Below, in pieces: positions 31,246 to 43,240 of a stretch of DNA of 64,000 nt. A program made the translations under genes and the position numbers. This stretch comes from Omphalotus guepiniiformis. Its lineage: Eukaryota; Basidiomycota; Agaricomycetes; Agaricales; Omphalotaceae. The stretch is taken from positions 186,001 through 250,000 of the forward strand of contig JAQOOI010000022.1 in NCBI GenBank assembly GCA_028554645.1, in the 5' to 3' direction. The notes under the pieces were generated by a model that was not told where the DNA came from, did not search any database, and saw nothing but the letters and a program-made list of their open reading frames with translations. Numbering within the stretch: the first letter of the stretch is position 1; each line of letters opens with the position of its first letter.

Positions 31246-34200
31246 ATGTCTTCCGTCTCCGAGGCTGGTGCTGAAGCTGGTGCTGAAGCCGTAGCTCGAA
31301 CTTCGACACCCACTCCTTCCGCAAGGCTCCAACGAATGACTGAAGAAGTCGCCCCACTTCCCTCAGCTTTCATTTCACCTGCCGAGCCATTGACCAACCA
31401 AACACACTTTTCGCATCGAGCCGATTACTTCTCGAAAGTTCCAAATGTCATTCCTGATGGTTCCAACTTCACCATATTTCGAGAGCGCTGGAACATCGCT
31501 GCGTCTGCTGCTGGTATCTCCCACCTGTTCCTGATGAGCTTTGTTCCCCCAACGAGGCCCGAAAACCCAGCCGCAGCCGACTATAGCACGAAACTGTCCA
31601 TACACAATCACTGGACCCAGCTCGAAAGCCAGGCCCGCTCCATGCTCTGTGATCGCCTCGATGATAATCTCATGCGGAAGGTTACTAGGAATGCTAATAC
31701 TGTCCGTGACATTTGGCTGAACCTAGTGCGAGAGGTACAGGTCAAAACTGAGGTTAAAGTTTCCCAAATGAAAGCCAAATGGGAGGCTCGTACCTGTGGA
31801 ACAAACGTGGATCTACGTAAATTCTTGGAAGAAGACGACTTAATTGTTGACAATATCCTTAATGCTGGAGGAGAAGTCAGCAACGTCGAACATCGATCTC
31901 ACATCCTAAAATCCTACCGAAAGAGTACCGAAAGTTCGCCAACACTATGATCGAAGGTGCTGCTCTTGTTGGAGCAGCTGTCGCTACCGAAGATCTAATC
32001 GACGCCATTAAAAGGCATTACGACTTCCTAATCGACGAGGAGAAAGGTCATAGTGGAAAGAGCAAAGAGAAGGATAAGGATGTGGCTCTCACAGCCGAAG
32101 AGCGCAGAGGATCAGGTTCAGGAAGGGATAAGGGAAAGGGAAAGGGCAAAGGCCCTGTGTGCTACGGATGTGGTAAACGTGGCCATATTCGTCGTAATTG
32201 CCCTGATGGCGACTCCAAAAGGGATAAGGAGAAGTCAAGAGAGGGTGATGGCGAAAAGGGGAGGAAAGGGAAGGAGAAAGAGAAGGATGTGGCGAAGTCG
32301 TCGAGAGGAGGCGCAAATGCTGTCGAAGAGGAAGACTTTGCATATCTTGCTATGTCTATTGATTCTGATTCATCCTCTGACTCCAACGATGGAGAAACCG
32401 AAGCATCTAGCATCTTCGAAGATGATGATATCGACTTCTTGGATGGTCTCCCAGACCTTCAGCCCATTACCGACTCCGAATCTGAAAGCGAAAGCGACAA
32501 TGAAGACGAGGCTCCCCCCAGTCAAAGGCATCACCTAGACATCCCTGAAGGTCTCCTCAACTCTCCTGAGGAAATCGACGCTCGTATGGACTCAATAAGA
32601 GCGTACATGTCTACTGTAGACAACAACGAAGCTATAGATCCTTCCATGCCTGATGGGATGGAAGTATTTGATGCAGAAGCTGATCTACTCAACGAGATAG
32701 ATAGCCTTGGTTCGACGCTCAGCGATGCTGAACTGCGCAAGCTATGGCATGCCAACGGGATCATCGCAGCTGGAAAGTGTCTCGTACTGTCCCAATGGAA
32801 GCACGATTTCCATCCCCTCAGAGAAGTGGTTGCTGGGCCTGCCGACTATCGCTATGCGCTCAACGAGAGCAACTGCGGGTACGAGAACTATCTCGAGTCA
32901 TTGCGCAGTGACGAAAATGAAGAGAAATGCGAGGAAAAAGGGGAGTATCAACGACATGGTGCATATGACCTCTATATCGCGTCTGATGAGGTCCTATTCG
33001 CACCCGAAGCTGCCACGCATGTCGCTGATGACAGTGACAGCAACGCTAAGCCATCTATTGTACTCGACTCTGGGTGTTCAAAACATATGACACCCGATAA
33101 GTCTCTATTCGACGAGACACCTCGACCCTGCTCTCCAAGAGCTTTCCGAGCAGCTAACCGTGACGTCCTAACCGCCACGCGTAAGGGCGAAGGATGTATC
33201 ATGTTCAATGACGAGAATCATCGCCTCGACCTGCCCAATGTACTCTATGTACCCGAATTATCCAACACACTCATCTCCGTCGGCTGTCTCGACGACGCTG
33301 GATACCATATCAACTTTGGTGATGGAAAGGCTGTCATTATTGACCCAGCCGGAAAGGTCGTTGGCACGATCTACAAGTCAAATGGCCTATACAAGCTTGT
33401 CAATCCTCCTGAAGGTGGTATACATTCGGTTGAGCGAATTACCTTGGATGAATTCCATCGAAGGATGGGTCATATCTCCCGCACGGCAGCCCGTAAACTT
33501 GTCGAGAATGGCTTTGTAGAAGGGGTTCAGCTCACTGACACTGACAACAACTCCCAATGCGAGACGTGCGTGTTCGCGAAGGCAATTCGCAAGTCTGTAC
33601 CGAAGCAACGACGAGGGGAGCGAGCAACGTCGTTCGGAGGAAACGTCTTCTCAGACGTTTGGGGACCGTCGTCAACAGAGTCGAAGGGTGGCAGGCGATA
33701 TTTCGTCACGTTCACGGACGACTACTCTCGTCTCACCCACATCTACCTCCTGCGTCAGAAAAAGCGAGGTGTATGAGTCCTTCCTGATGTATGAAGCATG
33801 GGTGCTGAATCACCTAAAAGCTGTCATTAAAATCTTTGACAACAGATGGTGGTGGTGAATTCATGGGGGATGAATTCGCTACTCACTTGAAGCTAAAAGG
33901 GACAGTCCATCGTGTTACAGTACATGACACACCCGAGGAGAACGGCATCTCTGAACGTCTCAACCGTACCCTACTCGAGCGCGTCCGTGCCATCCTTCAT
34001 GAGAGTGGTCTACCAAAGTACTTGTGGGCTGAAGCACTGAGACATGCGGTGTGGTTGAAAAACCGAACCTCCACTCGCATATTGGATGGTCGTACACCAT
34101 ATGAAGTCGCCTATAACGCAAAACCCAACCTCGCGAACGTACCCGTCTGGGGCTCGACGGTATATGTTCATTCACCGGGTAACAGCAAACTCTTGCCTCG

Positions 34201-36296
34201 CGCGCGTACTGGCCGTTGGGTTGGTTTCAATGACGATGCTGGAAGTGCCCGTAGTTAGCAAAGGTCATCATCGCATTTACTGGTCCGATACTCGTACCGT
34301 CACGGTCGAACGTTCCGTATGGTTCTCTGAAGCTGAAGCGGCTGCTGGCAGTGAGGGGGAGAGAGAGGTTGTGGAAGACGAAAATTTCAACTCCATCAAC
34401 AATGGACCCACAACACCAAACGACACTGCCGCACCTCGCGTGACCGAAGACGATCCGGCTATAACGCCCTCGATAGTAGCCGACGATCCAGACCCTGTGG
34501 AAGCTCGACCTAAACGCCACGTTAAACCCTCTGCGTACGCGCGTCGTCTTCTGGATGGAGAGGGCACGCAAACAGGCACCGGACGGACGAAAACGGTTCT
34601 GCCTCGCGGCATGAACGTCGAGTCTGCCCTTCAACAGCCCAACGAGGAGAAGGAGGAATTGCCGGACGAAGGATTGGTGATGGAAGCCGCCATGGCTGAG
34701 GCTGAGGGGATCGAGCCGAGGAATCTAGCTGAGGCGAAGAGGTCGAAGGATTGGTTGAAGTGGAAGGGTGCAATAGATGAGGAGCTGAGGAACCTGATGG
34801 AACATGGCACCTGGGACGTAGTCGACAGGCCGGAACACGCCAATGTCGTAGGCAGCAAATGGGTTTTCAAGGTAAAGAAGAACGAGCACGGCGCAGTTGA
34901 CAAGTACAAGGCACGTCTCGTCGCCCAGGGTTTCACGCAACAGTACGGCGTCGATTTCACGGAGACGTATGCCCCTGTAGCTCGTCTATCCTCCATTCGC
35001 GTTGCTCTCGCCCTTGCTGCTCGTTACGACCTCGAGATCCATCAGGTGGATGTAAAGGGAGCATACTTGAATGGAGATCTCATTGAAAATGAGGTTATCT
35101 ACCTTAAGCATCCTCCGGGCTATCCCATGTCTCCACAACCACATCGCACCGTACTCCGGCTCAAACGACCATTGTATGGCTTGAAACAAAGTGGGCGCTA
35201 TTGGTATATCAAGTTCGGCAAGACGTTGAAGGACTTGCTTGAGATGGAGCGCTGCGAAGTAGACCAGTCTGTCTTCTTTCGTCAGCGAGATGGCGAGCTC
35301 ATAGTCATTCTTACTTCTGTTGATGACCTCACCATTATTGCCTCTAGTATCTCCCTCATCAACCTAGTCAAGTCGAAGCTGCGAGAAGCGTTCACGATCA
35401 CGGATTTAGGCGAACTTCATTGGATCCTAGGCATTCAGGTCATGCGAGACCGTAGTCGTCGTATAATTTCCCTCTCGCAGCGAGCGTACATCGAGTCGGT
35501 CGTACGAGACTTTAAACAGGATTCAGCGAAGCCATCGGCTATACCAATGGCCACCCATTCTTTGCTCACCAGTGCCCAATGTCCACAGACTCCAGAGGAA
35601 CATGAAGCAATGAAGGACGTGCCGTACCGTGAGGTAGTTGGCAAGCTGATGTACGCATGCGTAGGGACTAGGCCCGATATAGCGTATGCGGTTCATACGT
35701 TGGCGCGATTTGTGTCAAACCCCGGTCGTATTCACTTTGAAGCGGCGTTGCGAGTGGTCAGGTACCTCAGTGGTACCAAGGATTGGTCTCTCACCTATGG
35801 TGAGAGTAATGAGGATCCTACAGGCTTCGTCGACGCGGACGGCAGCATGAACGATGATCGTCGTGCCATCACTGGCTACGTTTTCATCATAGATGGAGGC
35901 GCTGTTAGCTGGTCTTCTCGTTCCCAAACTCTCGTCTCGCTTTCTACAGCCGAATCAGAATACGTCGCAGCCACAGATGCTTCTAAGGAGGGTATCTGGA
36001 TTCGTTCGCTTGTCTCGCAGACATTTGAACCGACTTTCGTCATTATCGGCACCACGAGTACGAAGCTGAACTCAGATTCCCAGTCTGCCATCGCTATCTC
36101 TCGCGACCACCAATACCATGGCCGTACGAAACATATTGACATTCGTTATCATTTCATTCGCTACGTCATCGAGGAGGGGAAAATCACTCTCATTTATTGT
36201 CCTACGGAGGAAATGGTTGCGGATGCGCTTACGAAGGCGCTACCTAGCGCGAAGGCTAAGCACTTCGCCTCTAAACTCGGACTTGGTCCAGTTTGA
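31246..36296 (+). pseudogene. Copia gag-pol polyprotein (frame-disrupted)
   Basis: Gag starts MSSVSEAGAEAGAEAVARTS and includes LDDNLMRKVTRNANTVRDIW. A CX2CX4HX4C zinc knuckle (CYGCGKRGHIRRNC) lies near 32160. The protease active site is LDSGCSKHM (33064). The integrase has the HHCC module (HRRMGHI ... CETC) and catalytic D, D, E (DVWGP, TDDYSR, DGGGEF). The reverse transcriptase has QVDVKGAYLNGDL, LYGLKQSGRYW and TSVDDLTI. RNase H has VDADGSMNDDRRAITGY and SLSTAESEYVA. Single-base frame changes are at about 31908-31915, 33759-33763 (A run), 33835-33837 (T run) and 34231-34250. The stop at 36296 overlaps the polypurine tract. Confidence 0.92.
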
Positions 36297-36303
36297 GGGG
36301 GAG
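36295..36303 (+). other. Copia polypurine tract
   Basis: GAGGGGGAG immediately before the 3' LTR; primes plus-strand DNA synthesis. Confidence 0.8.
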
Positions 36304-36589
36304 TGTTGAATATTTATATACCCATGGGCACTTTAGTTAGCAATGGACACTCTAGATACACGCATGAGTAGCTACAAACATGGACCAAGTACGATAGCTT
36401 TGATTACATCGTCGGCCTGCGGCCGACGCTCTCTCTTTATTCCGCCGTTTCATGCACAAACTTGTACATACACATGTCCTTGCTTATAGGGTAGATTCGG
36501 ACCATCGGGCACCTCAGACGCTCCTTACGCAGCGCTCTGAGTTTCTCTGTTTATTCTACAGATTCCTCGAAGCGCTTTATATCTCTATA
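36304..36589 (+). repeat. Copia 3' LTR
   Basis: Matches the 5' LTR base for base by eye and is followed by the CTTCA target duplicate. Confidence 0.95.
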
Positions 36590-36594
36590 CTTCA

Positions 36595-37451
36595 ACCCTT
36601 AAACTCAGATACACCAGTGCAGACAACACCGAACACCGTCGCGAAAACGTTGTCTCGAGCGATTGTAGTATGTAAAGAAGAACTTGAAGCTCGAGCTTAA
36701 ACTTCGAAGATTCAAAATGCCGCACCGAGTCATCCCACGCGGCTCACACTTGCTCTCTGTATTACTATCAGTCAACATCTACAAAATCCTTCGTGATTTA
36801 TGGATACATGAGATTGATTCTGTCTCACAAGGATCACAAGAAAACATCGACATTTCTGCAGTAAACAAGCCTGATCATAGGGTACCAACTTCCCTCAGGC
36901 TCGCGAGTCGCGGGGTCTGTCTTCCAAGGCTGACTTAAGACCATTCTACTTCTGGAATTCATTCGAACAATTACAGCAATTACACCGGACGAAACCACTT
37001 GGACTTATGCCCGCCAATAAGCATGTCAATGTATGTCGCCGCCACCGTCGCCATGTCATTGTTACTCTTTTGTCAAAACTGCCAGGTAGGTTTTACCAGT
37101 CCAGCTGCCAGTGTTATTACGACTCGGTGACTGATACATAACATACAGGACATATGAGCTTTGGAGGCGTTGGAGCCTCAGCCAACTGATCAATTTATCA
37201 TCCTTTCGTAGTAAGGCGCTCAACCTCCCTCAGACTCTAACCCAGGAAGTATAAACCACATTTCACTTCCGAAGCCGCACGGGATTCACGTACGACATGA
37301 TGTATCGTCAAATTGCCACAATATCTTTCGTTCCTGGTCCGATCTGAACCCGACTTTAAGGCTGCATAAAAAGCATCGCGCATTTGTTCTGCCTTTCCTT
37401 AAGCCCCGTCTCTCAGTATTCCTTCAAGTTGGTGGTGGACCTTTTTCTGGA
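36595..37451. other. Intergenic between copia and DUF6534 gene
   Basis: No domain was recognised. A 61-codon plus-strand frame from 36753 (SHLLSVLLSVNIYKILRD) is not supported by any motif. The 3' part is presumably the promoter of the next gene. Confidence 0.4.
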
Positions 37452-39918
37452 ATGTCTGATTCCGAGTCTTTTCAAGCCGCAAGTTATGCTGCTTTACTTG
37501 TTGGAGGTTTGTTGGCGTATGGGTACGTTCTACGTTGTTACTCCCGTATTTAACTCGATTAGTGACTTCTTCTTTCAAAGTCTGAGTGGTATAGTGTCAG
37601 TCCAGAGTATCGTGTATTTCAAGCTGTTTCCTCGCGAATATGGAGCTTTGAAGGCTATGGTACGTGTAATTCCGCGTTCTTTTGAGTACATGATTCTCAG
37701 AAATCTACCAGGTCTCTATTGTATGGTATGTTCTCGGGCAATTCATCTAAACTCGATCTTTTCCGAACGAATTTGACAGGCTTCTTGATTTGACACACTC
37801 GGCATTCGTTGGAGTGTCGCTTTGGTACTACTTCATCCAGCACTGGGGAGATAACTCAAGAATCGATGTCATTCCTTGGTGAGTTCGTCGCACTAGGGAC
37901 AGCAATGAAGACTGATTCATCTCGTGGTCATCAGGTCCGTCGCAGTACGTGTCTTCGAAACATGCGATATCCGTGGCCTTCTGCTCACCTACACTTTTGC
38001 CACAGTTCACGGTCATTGTCACAGTAATATCTCTTCGCTCTAGCTTATGTGTACCTGAATTGACTGACATTTTTAAACACACAGGCAATAACAACCTTTA
38101 TCACCCATTGGTGAGGAATGTATCTGACTCCGAAGGGGGAAGCAAAACTGATCCAGCGGTGCCTCTGTCAAGTTACTTTGCCAATAAGATATACAGATGT
38201 AAGCGGTACCGAATTCCAGTCTTCATTTGCATACGCATGGACCTGACCTGACATGTTTCCGCACCGCAGCCAGTCAGAAGAACTTATTTCTCACAGTACC
38301 TATCGTGCGCCACTTTCCCCATGCACTGAAAAACCAGTGTATTAGCCGCTGACGAATCGACTTCTTCTTTTATCCAGCTACTTTTGTCATTTTGTCGACT
38401 TTGTGAGTCCATGCTATTGCACAGCATATGTTTAATCCGGTTGACTTGCTCGACATATCTTACAGTGGCTGCGAGCGGTGAGCTTCATTCTCTGCTGGAC
38501 TCCCAAAGCCCTGTCATCTTACCGTACTGCCCACTATACTACAGTGTCAACCTCTGAAATGTCAGTCAAGCACTGCACTGACCGACCGACTCCTTGTTGA
38601 CATATCGCACCGTTTGATTTCTAGGATGATTCTGCAGCATTATTCTATGTTCACCCATCACTTTCCGAGTGTGAGTAATTCTATTCGAAGTGCTTCGACT
38701 CGATAACCGAAAACAACTCTATATAGTGGATCTTCACCACCGGATTAGCATTATCTTCAGGAACAGATATCCTCGTCACCTGCTGTCTATGCTATCTCCT
38801 AAGAGAAATTCGCAGGCAAATGGGGTCAACGGTGTACGTGTTTCCTTTCAATGGACCTTATCACCCTGCTCAAACTATCCGTGTACTTTGTATTAGAATG
38901 ATACAGCTGGTGGATACGCTCACATTGTATACATTGGAGAATGGGTTACTCACTTGGTAAGTCCGATTCTATCTCCTGAATTTATAATCTAATCTGAATG
39001 TGATGGTTTACAATCAATACAGTCTCGTCACCACGGCATCTCTTATCTTCGTAAGTTGAGCTAATTCATATGTACATTTTCATTCCAGACTCTCCTACTA
39101 ATCACCTCTGGGTATTTCAGTGGCTTGTTATGCCTCACAATTTAGTCTTCCTCGGATTACATTTCATAATCGAGAAACGTAAGTACAATACCTCCCCCCT
39201 GGCCTCCCCACTTCTTGCCCAATGCTCACGCGCTCAATGCATCACCTGTCCCTCAACGAATATTCCAATATAGTATACGCCAACTCCATTCTAGCTTCCC
39301 TAAACACACGTAAAGAACTTCGTGGACTTCAACCACGATACGCCCCCTGGAGTGATCCTTCTCCGAGTCTCCCCGTTCTATCAGGAGAAGACTTTATCCC
39401 TCCACCTCCACGGGATTGCCTGGGTCTTCTAGTGAGTCGCTCTAATCTCGATTCTCCGTGATGTTCGCTAGTGCCGATACCACCTTTCTCTTCTTCTGCT
39501 TCCTCTCTTATTTCTATTTCTTATCCATCCTTCTTCGTCTTCGTTGTGCTGTGAGAAAGAATCCTTTGGACAGGTATACAACGCTGCCTTCGATTTCAAA
39601 GGGTCGTACAGCGGTAAGTTCAACCTATATCCCTCTACATCCCTCTCCCTCCCTTCCTCTCCCTCCCTCCTCCTCCGGCCAGTACTTAGCTGAGTGCTAT
39701 ACCACCCCCCCTCCCCCCTTCTCACTTAGTTGGAAGTGAATATACAGCAAGTAATTGAACGCACCTCCGAAGAGATCCAAACTCTTGCTAGAAGCTACAC
39801 CTATTCATCCCGACGCTCGTCTCTCAGGAGACCTCCGACAATCTTGCAATGGCAACGACGCTCGTATCCGGATTATGAAGACGAGTTTGATATTATCCTT
39901 CCCGGGCCCGGGCCCTAG
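37452..39918 (+). CDS. DUF6534-type seven-helix membrane protein
   Basis: A strongly intron-split gene starting MSDSESFQAASYAALLVGGL. The exons encode SLSGIVSVQSIVYFKLFPRE, VSIVW and LLDLTHSAFVGVSLWYYFIQ (the conserved LD-TxH-F core of the family), WSVAVRVFETC and YFANKIYR. SSQKNLFLTVPI, WIFTTGLALSS, GTDILVTCCLCYLLREIR, LVDTLTLYTLENGLLTCLV, WLVMPHNLVFLGLHFIIEK and LYANSILASLNTRKELRG follow. The tail is VEVNIQQVIERTSEEIQTLA with stop at 39918. The helices and the terminal SLNTRK motif match the Agaricomycete DUF6534 family, membrane proteins of unknown function often called fungal 7TM. The gene model between 38000 and 38680 is uncertain. Confidence 0.72.
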
Positions 39919-40401
39919 TCATGGTTCAAGCCTTTCTTGAATCCGCGGCAGGTTGACCTGTTGATTGGGCACGGTGTATTTGTCTGTCAAATATGTAAAA
40001 GAAAGTCGAGGTTCACTCAGTAGTGTCTCAAGACCAAGTATTTCGTATATCTCAACGCTCTTTTGTTCATCTCATCTCCCTCTGGCATTAAGCTACCGTC
40101 TGTAGTTCCCACTATATCTTTACTCATCTCTTATATATATAGCTTCTATAATAATCAGTTCAAACTGTATTCTCTCTGTACTCAGCCGATGCAACAAGTC
40201 ATTCTTACGTAGCAGCCTGACCTGGTAACCAACCCACTATTGAAGTAGTAGTAGCGCTCATCCTTTGAGAACAAATTTGTTTTCGTAACCAGATTCAAGA
40301 CGTATATAAGTTGTAACAGAGCGCCAGGTATACGCTAACGGTTAAACTGCTCGCTCTACAGGATGTAATACAGACATAGAGTGAACTGCGAAGACCTGCT
40401 C
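39919..40401. other. Intergenic
   Basis: 3' flanks of the DUF6534 gene and of a minus-strand remnant. No further signal. Confidence 0.4.
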
Positions 40402-40960
40402 TTAAAAGAACCAGTCGAAAAGGAACACAGGGAACCTCAGTACAGTAATATGATATCCTTCTTTCTTCATGTGTTCGTACACATCATCAGACTGCCATAG
40501 ATATTGATCCTCATCCTCCTCCTCCTCCTCGACGTACACTTTGCCCTTCGTCGTGGGATAGTTGAAAGATTATCCCGCTAGTTCCGCTTGGGCTTCATCT
40601 TCACCTTCAGCGATTACGAGCCCGAGCCCGAGCCCGAGCCCTCGATACGTTACGGTAGGGTCATCTAGTATACTTTTCAGACGGATTTCCTACACAGAAA
40701 TCATATACTCATACTCACCAGAGATACGAGATAATCTCTCCCGCTTCTGCTTCTTCTCCTTAAACGTGCATTTATTCCTACACTGGGGCGGTCCCTGTAA
40801 ATGGAATGTATAAATAAAAAGAAAGCTTTAAAGAGGCGGCCAGCATACATAGAGACTCGCCTGCCGTGTACTTCAAGACCCACCCACGAACTAGTTGTAC
40901 ATGTTGTTGGAAGTCGCACGTCGACTCCATATATCGAAACCTCTCCTCCGCAACCATCAC
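40402..40960 (-). other. Possible coding remnant, unrecognised
   Basis: On the minus strand a plausible final exon reads SFNYPTTKGKVYVEE, an acidic run, then WQSDDVYEHMKKEGYHITVL, and ends FLFDWFF before a stop at 40402. Just upstream in the same frame is EIRLKSILDDPTVTYRG with a GL repeat from a GAGCCC microsatellite (40617-40641), interrupted by a TAA. Further upstream GPPQCRNKCTFKEKKQKRE follows a splice-like TTTACAG. I do not recognise the family. It may be a real short gene with an unseen intron or a remnant. Confidence 0.3.
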
Positions 40961-41056
40961 CCCCCCTTCCCTTCCTCCCTCTTCCTCCCTCCCTCCCCTT
41001 CCCTCCTACCCACTCACGACCTCACAACCTCACGACCTCACCCTCCTCACCTCCCT

Positions 41057-42622
41057 CTACCCGACAATCTCATACTCATGCTCTTTCTCCACATCCGGAT
41101 CCGCATCCCTAACATCCACATCATCATCATAATCCTCAAACATCTCAATCACAACCGACAAAACCTTCAAACACTCCATCTGAGAATGAAGAACAACAAA
41201 AACAACTTTTTCCATCATCACATCCTCCTCATCCTCTTCCTCCTTCTCCTCCTTCTCCTCCTTCTTCGCCTCAACTCCATCTCCAACTCCTCCGACTTCG
41301 TCGTTCTTGTTCTTGTTCTTATTCTTATTCACCAACGTCATCGGAATTCTCTTCCCTAAAAGCCTATGCGTCTCCCGACACGCTTCACGCATAACAACAT
41401 ATAAAGACCTTTTCACATTGTCCAACTTCGCATTGATCTCTTCCAGTTCAACCACAGCGTTAACCTGCACCGGACCCTGACCCTGAGCAGCGGCGGCGGC
41501 AGTTCGACGCTTGCGCTCATGCTTAGTGAGCGCAGCAAGCCGTACCCTCTCGATGTTGATAGCAGACCAAAACAATGGAAGTTGGAGGTTTGAGCGTTCT
41601 TGTATCATGGTATACACTATCGCAAGTAATTCAGTGTAATAAGCCAATGTATCGGTGTACCCCGAGTCCGAGTCCGAGTTGGCGTCCGACTGTGAGGGAT
41701 CCTCGGACTCGGAGTGTGGGTGCTCAGAGAATGAGAACGAGAGTCTGGGGTATTCTTCGAAATCGAGTTGGAGGAGTTGGAGTTGGCCTTTGAGATTTAT
41801 AGCGAGGGTGTGGAAGTCTTCTAGGGCGGATGCTATTAGGAAGAGAATTGTGAGGGGGAGGGTTGTGAGGACTGCGTTACGTGTGCGTGTGCGTGTGGCG
41901 GGGGGTGCGGGGTGAGGGCGAACGGAAGGGAGGGGAAGAGAGGGGAAGAGAGGGGGAAGAGAGGAAGGGTGGCACGAGTTAGAAACAAAAACCTTCAAAG
42001 TTAAATCTGAATCAAACATACACGTATAAAAAACACCTCTACGTTTCGATCTAGGTGTACCGTCTTTTCTATACCACATCCGTTGGTATACCCTCGATAA
42101 CCCTGACAGCGGTTCTTGACCGGCGGGGTCATAACGAGTTGTTTGAGAGAACTCAGACTTTGACTTTATCGTCTGAGTCGAGTGAAACTCGCTTGATGAT
42201 ATGTAGGTCCTCCTCGTCCTCGTCTTCGTCTTCGTCCCAGTCCCAGTCCATAGAGAACGATACACCGAAAGACTCGAACCTCCGAACGCTCTGATAGGTT
42301 GAAAACCAAGATGGCCCAGCAAGGGCGGGTGGAGACTCGGATAGGTCACTATTCCGATTCCTGCGTTCTGGGAGAGATTTACGAGTCGGAGGACTCGAGA
42401 AGCGCGGAAGATAGATGTTGATAGGTGCTTAGATGTGCTTGTACTGAGCATGAGCATGGGTACGAATGAAATAGAATGATGTATAATGGATAATGTAGGT
42501 TGGGTGGAAGTGGAAGTCGGTCTCTCCGATTCCCCAATGTGATACTGTAGACAGGGAACGAAACCCGAGAGCTCGAATTCGCTCGAAGCTTGCAAGCTCG
42601 AGAATTCAGAAGGCACGGACAC
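41057..42622 (-). CDS. Hypothetical protein with coiled-coil tail
   Basis: An uninterrupted frame of 521 codons on the minus strand from MSVPSEFSSLQASSEFELSG. A hydrophobic stretch LTTLPLTILFLIASALEDF (around residue 250) could be a membrane helix. The second half is helical (ELLAIVYTMIQERSNLQLPL, VELEEINAKLDNVKRSLYVV) with a Lys-Asn run and a Lys/Glu run, then VVFVVLHSQMECLKVLSVVI and an acidic end. The N-terminal 200 residues are Ser/Thr-rich and may include unrecognised intron or leader sequence. I do not recognise the family. Confidence 0.45.
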   Translation of the reverse strand: MSVPSEFSSLQASSEFELSGFVPCLQYHIGESERPTSTSTQPTLSIIHHSISFVPMLMLSTSTSKHLSTSIFRASRVLRLVNLSQNAGIGIVTYPSLHPPLLGHLGFQPIRAFGGSSLSVYRSLWTGTGTKTKTRTRRTYISSSEFHSTQTIKSKSEFSQTTRYDPAGQEPLSGLSRVYQRMWYRKDGTPRSKRRGVFYTCMFDSDLTLKVFVSNSCHPSSLPPLFPSLPLPSVRPHPAPPATRTRTRNAVLTTLPLTILFLIASALEDFHTLAINLKGQLQLLQLDFEEYPRLSFSFSEHPHSESEDPSQSDANSDSDSGYTDTLAYYTELLAIVYTMIQERSNLQLPLFWSAINIERVRLAALTKHERKRRTAAAAAQGQGPVQVNAVVELEEINAKLDNVKRSLYVVMREACRETHRLLGKRIPMTLVNKNKNKNKNDEVGGVGDGVEAKKEEKEEKEEEDEEDVMMEKVVFVVLHSQMECLKVLSVVIEMFEDYDDDVDVRDADPDVEKEHEYEIVG

Positions 42623-43240
42623 GGAAGAAGAGCTGCCTTTATACCCTGCTCTTAGTGAGTTGGACCATAAGATTAGAGCGGTCGCGACGAGTGAACAAAG
42701 AACCCAGGAGAGGGTACATGTACATGTACAACTTCAACAAGATTCGATGCGAAGCACAATCATATACTTGAGGGCAGGGCTAGGCAAGAATGTGACGCTC
42801 GGCCCGGAATTTCCCTGCTGTAACTTTTATCTCGATGCTCAATACTACCCCGTGCAATAAACACCTACCCTCCTTCACTTTCACCCCGTCGTGCCTCAGC
42901 TACTCCGAACGATACTCTACTCTCCATACTCAAAATACAACGATCATCCCTCAATCCCACTAAACCAACAAAAAACAGAGAAACCCATTCCTAAGTATAT
43001 ATAGTCCAAACTAAGTAATTCTAACCGTATCCTATCCTAACCTAATGCAAAATGCAAATACCAATGCAAAACAAACCCTCCTCTCCCATGTCCCTGTGAA
43101 TCCAACCCAACCCAACGTATCGCTGAGCGCTGAGCTTGAGCAGCCCTCCCAGTCGAATATCAACATATACGCAAAGTCGTTAATAGTATATCATCGACCT
43201 TCAGTTCCAGCCTACCCTCCTACTAGTACCTCATCAAGTC
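42623..43240. other. Intergenic
   Basis: Upstream of the 41057-42622 gene and downstream of the TMCO4-like gene. Low-complexity A/C-rich sequence at 42960-43100. No gene was seen. Confidence 0.4.

Larger units (their letters stand above)
30885..36589 (+). mobile_element. Ty1/copia LTR retrotransposon
   Basis: A complete element of about 5.7 kb. Identical-looking 286-bp LTRs lie at 30885-31170 and 36304-36589. A 5-bp target duplication CTTCA is at 30880-30884 and 36590-36594. A primer binding site abuts the left LTR and a polypurine tract abuts the right. The gene order gag, protease, integrase, reverse transcriptase, RNase H is that of copia. The internal frame is broken at four places by single-base indels although the LTRs show no divergence. 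Confidence 0.95.
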
